Below are positions 60,135 through 64,000 of a stretch of 64,000 nt of DNA, in pieces. The position numbers and the translations under genes were made by a program. Below the pieces are notes generated by a model. It made no database searches. It was not told where the DNA came from and saw only the letters and a list, made by a program, of their open reading frames with translations. The DNA lies in NCBI GenBank assembly GCA_026415615.1, contig JAOAGT010000002.1, forward strand, positions 310,001-374,000. Reading direction: 5' to 3'. The stretch comes from Thermoleophilia bacterium. Lineage in GTDB: Bacteria; Actinomycetota; Thermoleophilia; RBG-16-64-13. The first letter of the stretch is position 1; every line of letters starts with the position of its first letter.

Positions 60135-60379
60135 GCATCTCGCCCCGTGACCCGCGTGAAGTGATACGGGAAGAGCAACTGATGCGCAGGCGCATTTTGG
60201 AAGTACTGAAAGATGGGCCGCTTTCCATTCCCGAAATTGCCAGCCGCTTGGAGCGCCCCGCGCACGAAGTGGTTACCTGGGTGATGGGCCTGCGGAAATA
60301 TGGCCACGTCGTTGAAATCAAGGAGCCCAGCGACGAAGGCTTCTACCTGTATGAAGCTGTAGACAAGGAGGGCCAATGA
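60122..60379 (+). CDS. Small winged-helix protein inside the hdr operon
   Basis: 85 residues. EEQLMRRRILEVLKDGPLSIPEIASRLERPAHEVVTWVMGLRKYGHVVEIKE is a winged-helix fold (recognition region SIPEIASRLERPAHEVVTWV); no metal site or effector domain is present. It overlaps hdrA by 13 bp and hdrC by 4 bp. Such small wHTH genes accompany some HdrCB clusters. It may regulate the operon or serve as a protein-interaction module. Confidence 0.8.
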   Translation: MSALGISPRDPREVIREEQLMRRRILEVLKDGPLSIPEIASRLERPAHEVVTWVMGLRKYGHVVEIKEPSDEGFYLYEAVDKEGQ

Positions 60380-60681
60380 GCACCGTACTCGATCCTGCCC
60401 TTAAGGAGCGAGTGGCTCGCGATGAAGAATTTAACGCCCAGGCCTGTATGAACTGCGGCGTTTGCACGGCGGTTTGTCCTATGGGCATAGAGTGCTTGCC
60501 GCGGCGCCTTTTTCGGTATGTGCTATTGGGGATGAGGCAGGAGCTTCTTGGCGAGCTCGAGAGCGTGTACTCCTGTCTTCTTTGCAAGATGTGTGAAGTC
60601 AACTGCCCGGCGGGTGTGCGCATCGCAGACAACGTGCGGCTGCTGCGCGGATTCATAAACCGCGAAGTATTTGGACTGTAG
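60376..60681 (+). CDS. hdrC: HdrC-like dicluster ferredoxin subunit
   Basis: 101 residues with two 4Fe-4S motifs: CMNCGVCTAVCP (Cys24, 27, 30, 34) and CLLCKMCEVNCPAG (Cys67, 70, 73, 77). Helical spacing matches HdrC, which links HdrA to HdrB. No membrane helix, so the complex is soluble. Confidence 0.92.
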   Translation: MSTVLDPALKERVARDEEFNAQACMNCGVCTAVCPMGIECLPRRLFRYVLLGMRQELLGELESVYSCLLCKMCEVNCPAGVRIADNVRLLRGFINREVFGL

Positions 60682-60691
60682 GGGGAAGGAG

Positions 60692-61690
60692 ATGCCTCTA
60701 CCTACAGGTGAAGTAATCGGAATCCTTGGCGACAACCTGCGGCTGCGTCGCTCGGTTCTACCTATTCCGAAGCGTCACGTGGTGGGCTGGGCCAAGGGGC
60801 TTGGTCTTCCCCGAGGTGGGGAGACGGTCCTTTACACGGGCATGATGTACCAACTTATCCCCTACATAGAGGCTCTTGTGAAAGCGGAGCAACGATTGGG
60901 AAACTCGTGGCTGGCGAGGTTCGCGAGTTTAGGTCGCAAACTGAACAAGGTAGTAAACATAAGCGCATTTCTGGCTCGGCCTCGTTCCCAAGAACGAAGG
61001 ATATATGAGCAAACCTTGATTAATGCGGCGCTTCTCCTGCAAAAAGCAGGGGTCAAGTTCGGTTACGCTTACGAGGCCGATCTATATTCGGGAGCTCTTG
61101 CCTACGATCTTGGTCTGGACAACGTGGTGAGGAGTCACGCCCAGCGGGTTTACCAAGCCCTCAAGAGGGTAGGGGCGAAGACTGTGATCACTCTTGATCC
61201 CCACACTACGCACATGCTTCGCTCCGTATATCCCAAGTTTATCCCGGGATACGACTTAGAGGTGAAGAATTACCTCGAAGTGCTCGACGACTGTGCCGGT
61301 CATTCGAAGCCCACGGGATCCACGGCTGGATTTGTCTCGAGCGAACCAGCTGTTCTTCACGATCCGTGTGTTTTTGCACGCTACGAGGGCATCATCGAAG
61401 CTCCTCGTCGCCTGCTTGCCGCGAGCGGGGTTGAGGTATGCGTGCCGGAAAAAAGTGGCCGAATGACTTGGTGTTGCGGGGGGCCAGTGGAGTCTCTTTA
61501 TCCGGAAAAGGCTGCGGTTAACGCGCGCAAGCGAATGGAACAGCTGGAGGCGCTGGGTCGCCGAGTTATCACCATGTGTCCTCTTTGTCTTGTCAACCTA
61601 TCGGGCGCAGCATCGCCTGGCGTTAAGGTTGATGACATATCCACATATCTCCGGGAGGGTCTTGTCGGTTCAGGGGTAAGCAACGTATAG
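60692..61690 (+). CDS. hdrB: HdrB-like subunit (CCG-domain)
   Basis: 332 residues from ATG 60692 (GGGGGAAGGAG upstream). Two CCG-type cysteine regions: the first is partly lost (TGMMYQLIPYIE has no CCG), while the second keeps HDPCVFARYEG, MTWCCGGPVESLYPEKA and CPLCL. In HdrB each region contributes to a noncubane 4Fe-4S cluster; this copy can bind at most one. HdrB carries the disulfide-reducing or sulfur-handling site. It lies 10 bp after hdrC. Confidence 0.85.
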   Translation: MPLPTGEVIGILGDNLRLRRSVLPIPKRHVVGWAKGLGLPRGGETVLYTGMMYQLIPYIEALVKAEQRLGNSWLARFASLGRKLNKVVNISAFLARPRSQERRIYEQTLINAALLLQKAGVKFGYAYEADLYSGALAYDLGLDNVVRSHAQRVYQALKRVGAKTVITLDPHTTHMLRSVYPKFIPGYDLEVKNYLEVLDDCAGHSKPTGSTAGFVSSEPAVLHDPCVFARYEGIIEAPRRLLAASGVEVCVPEKSGRMTWCCGGPVESLYPEKAAVNARKRMEQLEALGRRVITMCPLCLVNLSGAASPGVKVDDISTYLREGLVGSGVSNV

Positions 61691-61702
61691 GAAGGAAGTG
61701 TC

Positions 61703-62182
61703 ATGAGTACTAACAAGAAAACCATAATCGTATTTAGTGGTGACTACGACAAAGCCATCGCTGCTTTCATCATTGCCAATGGGGCCGCCGCCATGGGCGA
61801 CGCAGTGACTATGTTTTTCACCTTCTGGGGTCTAAACATCCTTCGCAAGCCCAGCAAGGTGAAAACGACGGGGAAGAGCTTTTTGCAGAAAATGTTCGGA
61901 TGGATGATGCCCCGGGGAGCTGGCAAGTTGGGACTTTCAAAGATGAACTTCTTGGGGCTCGGCCCTGTCCTCATGAAAAAAGTAATGAAGGACAAGAACG
62001 TTATGAGTCTTGAAGACCTCATCGCATCGGCCCGGCAGCAAGGGGTCAAGCTAGTAGCTTGTACCATGAGTATGGACGTTCTGGGGATCGCAAAAGAAGA
62101 GCTATTTGATGATATCGAGTACGCAGGGGTGGCCTCTTACTTGGCCGAAGCTGATGAGGCCAACGTGAACTTGTTTATCTGA
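61703..62182 (+). CDS. DsrE2-family sulfur-trafficking protein
   Basis: 159 residues, GGAAGG before the ATG. TIIVFSGDYDKAIAAFIIANGAAAMGDAVTMFFTFWGLNIL is the start of DsrE2/DrsH-like proteins, with hydrophobic stretches suggesting membrane association; the sulfur-carrying Cys120 lies in VACTMSMDVLGI. DsrE2 transfers persulfide between TusA and partners in sulfur oxidisers. It is the last gene of the operon and converges with the right-edge kinase. Confidence 0.9.
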   Translation: MSTNKKTIIVFSGDYDKAIAAFIIANGAAAMGDAVTMFFTFWGLNILRKPSKVKTTGKSFLQKMFGWMMPRGAGKLGLSKMNFLGLGPVLMKKVMKDKNVMSLEDLIASARQQGVKLVACTMSMDVLGIAKEELFDDIEYAGVASYLAEADEANVNLFI

Positions 62183-62214
62183 CCCTTGTTTTTGCCTAGC
62201 CCTGCGAGAGCTGC

Positions 62215-64000
62215 TTAGCTCTGCAGGAGTTCGCGCACCTTTGCCACCAGGGCAGAGGGTGAAAACGGCTTCTGGAGGTACACCACGTCGTTGGGAATCA
62301 GTCCTCCCGACTCCGTAAGTCCCTGCGGGTACCCGGAGATAAAAAGCACTCGGAGGCCAGGTCTCGGGCCAGTCAGACGGTCGGCCAACTCCTTTCCGCT
62401 CATGTGAGGCATGACCACGTCGGTAATGAGTAGGTCCAACTCTTGCTCGCAGTTATCCGCAATCTGGAGGGCTTCACCCGGGTGGGCGGCCTCAATGACT
62501 TTGTAACCGTAGGCTGCCAAGGATCTTGCTATCAGTTGTCTTACCGACCGGTCGTCCTCAACCACTAGTACTGTTCCCGCGCCGCCGAGCTCTACTGGGA
62601 CTTCACTGGGGCTTTGTTCTATCCGTCGCTGCTCGCCGGTCTTTGGCAAGTAGACCTTCATGGTCGTCCCTTTACCTGGCTCGCTATAGCACCACACGTA
62701 ACCGCCCGCGTTCTTTACAATGCCATAAACGGTGGAGAGCCCAAGGCCAGTCCCCACCCCTGCCTTCTTGGTGGTAAAGAAGGGGTCAAAAATGCGCTCT
62801 TGGACGTCTCTACTCATTCCGATACCCGTGTCTGTTACGGAGACTACGGCATATTCTCCCGGGCGCGGGTTTGTTATCCCGTGTGCTTTGAAGTAGGCCA
62901 GATCGAGGTCTGCATTGTCTGTTTCGATCGTAAGTGTGCCTCCGTCCTCCATTGCATCTCGGGCATTGGTGACAAGATTTAGAAGAATTTGGTCGAGGTG
63001 GCTGATATCAATGAGCACCGGGTGTACTACTGGTGCTAGCACGACGTGGAGCTCAATATTTTCGGGCAGCAGCCGCCGCAACATTGTCTCTGCTTGGGTT
63101 ATGTGTTCATTTAGGTCTATGACAGCGGGTTCAAGCGGCCCGCGTCTGGCAAAGGTTAGGAGCTGCCGGGTGAGTCGAGCTCCTCGTTCGGCTGCGCCGT
63201 GTATGTCTTCCAGGTAGGAACGAACGTGACTGCTCGGGTCTGTTTCGAGGAGGGCCATCTCGGCGTTGCCGATGATGGCAGTCAGAAGATTGTTAAAGTC
63301 GTGCGCAATGCCTCCGGCGAGAGTTCCGACGGCCTCCAGCTTTTGTGCTTGCCTCAGTTGCTCCTCTAAAGCTTTGTGCTCGGTTATGTCCTCGTATAGA
63401 CCGAGAACGCCGATTATCTCGCCGTCTTGTTTTTTCAGCGGCAGTTTGCTTGTGCGAAGCCAGGCCGTACTCCCGTTGGGGCGGGTCTGGGGCTCCTCGT
63501 ATCCGATCTTGGGAATGCCTGTTCTCATCACTTCTTGGTCGTCGGCGCGGTAGAGCTCGGCCTGGTCTTTCCAGCCCATGTCGAAATCTGTCTTGCCCAG
63601 CATCTGCTCGGGAGACGAAACGCCGGCGTCAAGTGCGAAGGGAAGGTTGCAGCCCAAGTACTTGCTCTCGCGATCTTTCCAGAAAATTCTCACCGGCACC
63701 GTATCAAGCACGAGCCGGAGTAGCTCGCGGGATTCGTAGAGCTCTTCTTCAACCCGTTTTTGCTCGGTAATGTCGCGGAAGATAATAAGGTAACAATCTT
63801 CATCGTCCCAGTCAGTGTGGGCGATTCGCATGCCCAGTGTGGTTTGTCCCCTGTCGTCAGGCGCGCTTGTCAGCTCAAGCTGCGACCTGTGCACAGCATG
63901 CTCAGCGAGAACATCTGTGTCTGCACGTTGGAGAAAGGAGGCGATGATGGGAAGGTAGGGCTCGCTGGCCCGGTTTCTAAAGAGAATGTCTCTCTGGTTG
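62215..64000 (-). CDS. PAS-domain hybrid histidine kinase (5' partial)
   Basis: The frame is open through the right edge (reading NQRDILFRNRASEPYLPI from the window border), so the start lies outside. From the right: the end of one PAS domain (RIAHTDWDDEDCYLIIFRDITEQKR), a second complete PAS (ESRELLRLVLDTVPVRIFWKD, GVLGLYEDITEHKA), HisKA with AGGIAHDFNNLL, an HATPase with DTGIGM and GTGLGLSTVYG, and a receiver with VVEDDRSV, acceptor Asp in ITDVVMPHM and LQKPF. No transmembrane segment is in the visible part. It closely resembles the kinase at the left edge in its core. Confidence 0.9.
   Translation of the reverse strand, partial: NQRDILFRNRASEPYLPIIASFLQRADTDVLAEHAVHRSQLELTSAPDDRGQTTLGMRIAHTDWDDEDCYLIIFRDITEQKRVEEELYESRELLRLVLDTVPVRIFWKDRESKYLGCNLPFALDAGVSSPEQMLGKTDFDMGWKDQAELYRADDQEVMRTGIPKIGYEEPQTRPNGSTAWLRTSKLPLKKQDGEIIGVLGLYEDITEHKALEEQLRQAQKLEAVGTLAGGIAHDFNNLLTAIIGNAEMALLETDPSSHVRSYLEDIHGAAERGARLTRQLLTFARRGPLEPAVIDLNEHITQAETMLRRLLPENIELHVVLAPVVHPVLIDISHLDQILLNLVTNARDAMEDGGTLTIETDNADLDLAYFKAHGITNPRPGEYAVVSVTDTGIGMSRDVQERIFDPFFTTKKAGVGTGLGLSTVYGIVKNAGGYVWCYSEPGKGTTMKVYLPKTGEQRRIEQSPSEVPVELGGAGTVLVVEDDRSVRQLIARSLAAYGYKVIEAAHPGEALQIADNCEQELDLLITDVVMPHMSGKELADRLTGPRPGLRVLFISGYPQGLTESGGLIPNDVVYLQKPFSPSALVAKVRELLQS

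Overview
The window reads as a GC-rich chromosomal segment of an anaerobic, probably monoderm bacterium. Support comes from several SLH-domain (S-layer anchored) proteins, many lipoprotein signals, frequent GTG starts, strong Shine-Dalgarno sites, and heterodisulfide-reductase-type and molybdopterin redox enzymes with no aerobic respiratory genes. A deep-branching anaerobic Actinomycetota lineage or a Clostridia-type organism would fit, but nothing here fixes the taxon. One cysteine desulfurase looks archaeal (Archaeoglobus-like). There are no rRNA genes, CRISPR arrays, transposases or prophage blocks. Three tRNA genes are present: Ser-CGA, Arg-ACG and Ser-GCT.

Layout. 1-7.7 kb: a 5'-truncated hybrid histidine kinase, a cupin, then a sulfur/Fe-S cassette (TusA, a cysteine desulfurase lacking the PLP lysine, IscU fused to a reductase-like domain), an ABC-F ATPase and an aminotransferase. 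7.7-16 kb: a methyltransferase, a frameshifted GT39 membrane glycosyltransferase, a cytochrome-b5-like protein, a Dps-like thioferritin, a sulfite-oxidase-fold Mo protein, a HemG-like flavodoxin and small accessory genes. 16-25 kb: an MFS transporter, a GT2/HEAT pair, a BrkB membrane protein, an enoate-reductase-type flavoenzyme and a beta-helix lipoprotein. 25-31 kb: tRNA-Ser, an SDR, tadA, a candidate structured small RNA with its own promoter and terminator, and carB without carA. 31-46 kb: an SLH/substrate-binding-protein fusion, a WG-repeat lipoprotein, tRNAs, a YkoP-SerC reading frame, a P-type ATPase, tatA, a UvrD-like helicase, a second SLH protein, an exported SagB-type nitroreductase and a carboxylesterase. 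46-49 kb: a HEAT protein overlapping an HD-GYP protein.

The most interesting part is 49.2-62.2 kb, two divergent operons around one 153-bp regulatory region. Leftwards run a flavin reductase, a small membrane protein, a NirB-type FAD oxidoreductase, a molybdopterin oxidoreductase and a four-cluster ferredoxin subunit. Rightwards run ArsR, TusA, an MvhD-like protein, HdrA carrying a GltD/NfnB-type insertion, a second HdrA, a winged-helix protein, HdrC, HdrB and DsrE2. The shared region holds two near-identical CGGT-n5-ACCG dyads and a consensus promoter that appears to make the arsR transcript leaderless. The rightward operon pairs sulfur carriers (TusA, DsrE2) with an Hdr complex that may also exchange electrons with NAD(P)H, suggesting sulfane-sulfur redox metabolism. 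A second TusA sits with the lysine-less cysteine desulfurase at the left end, so sulfur trafficking recurs in the window. A second hybrid kinase, cut by the right edge, closes it.
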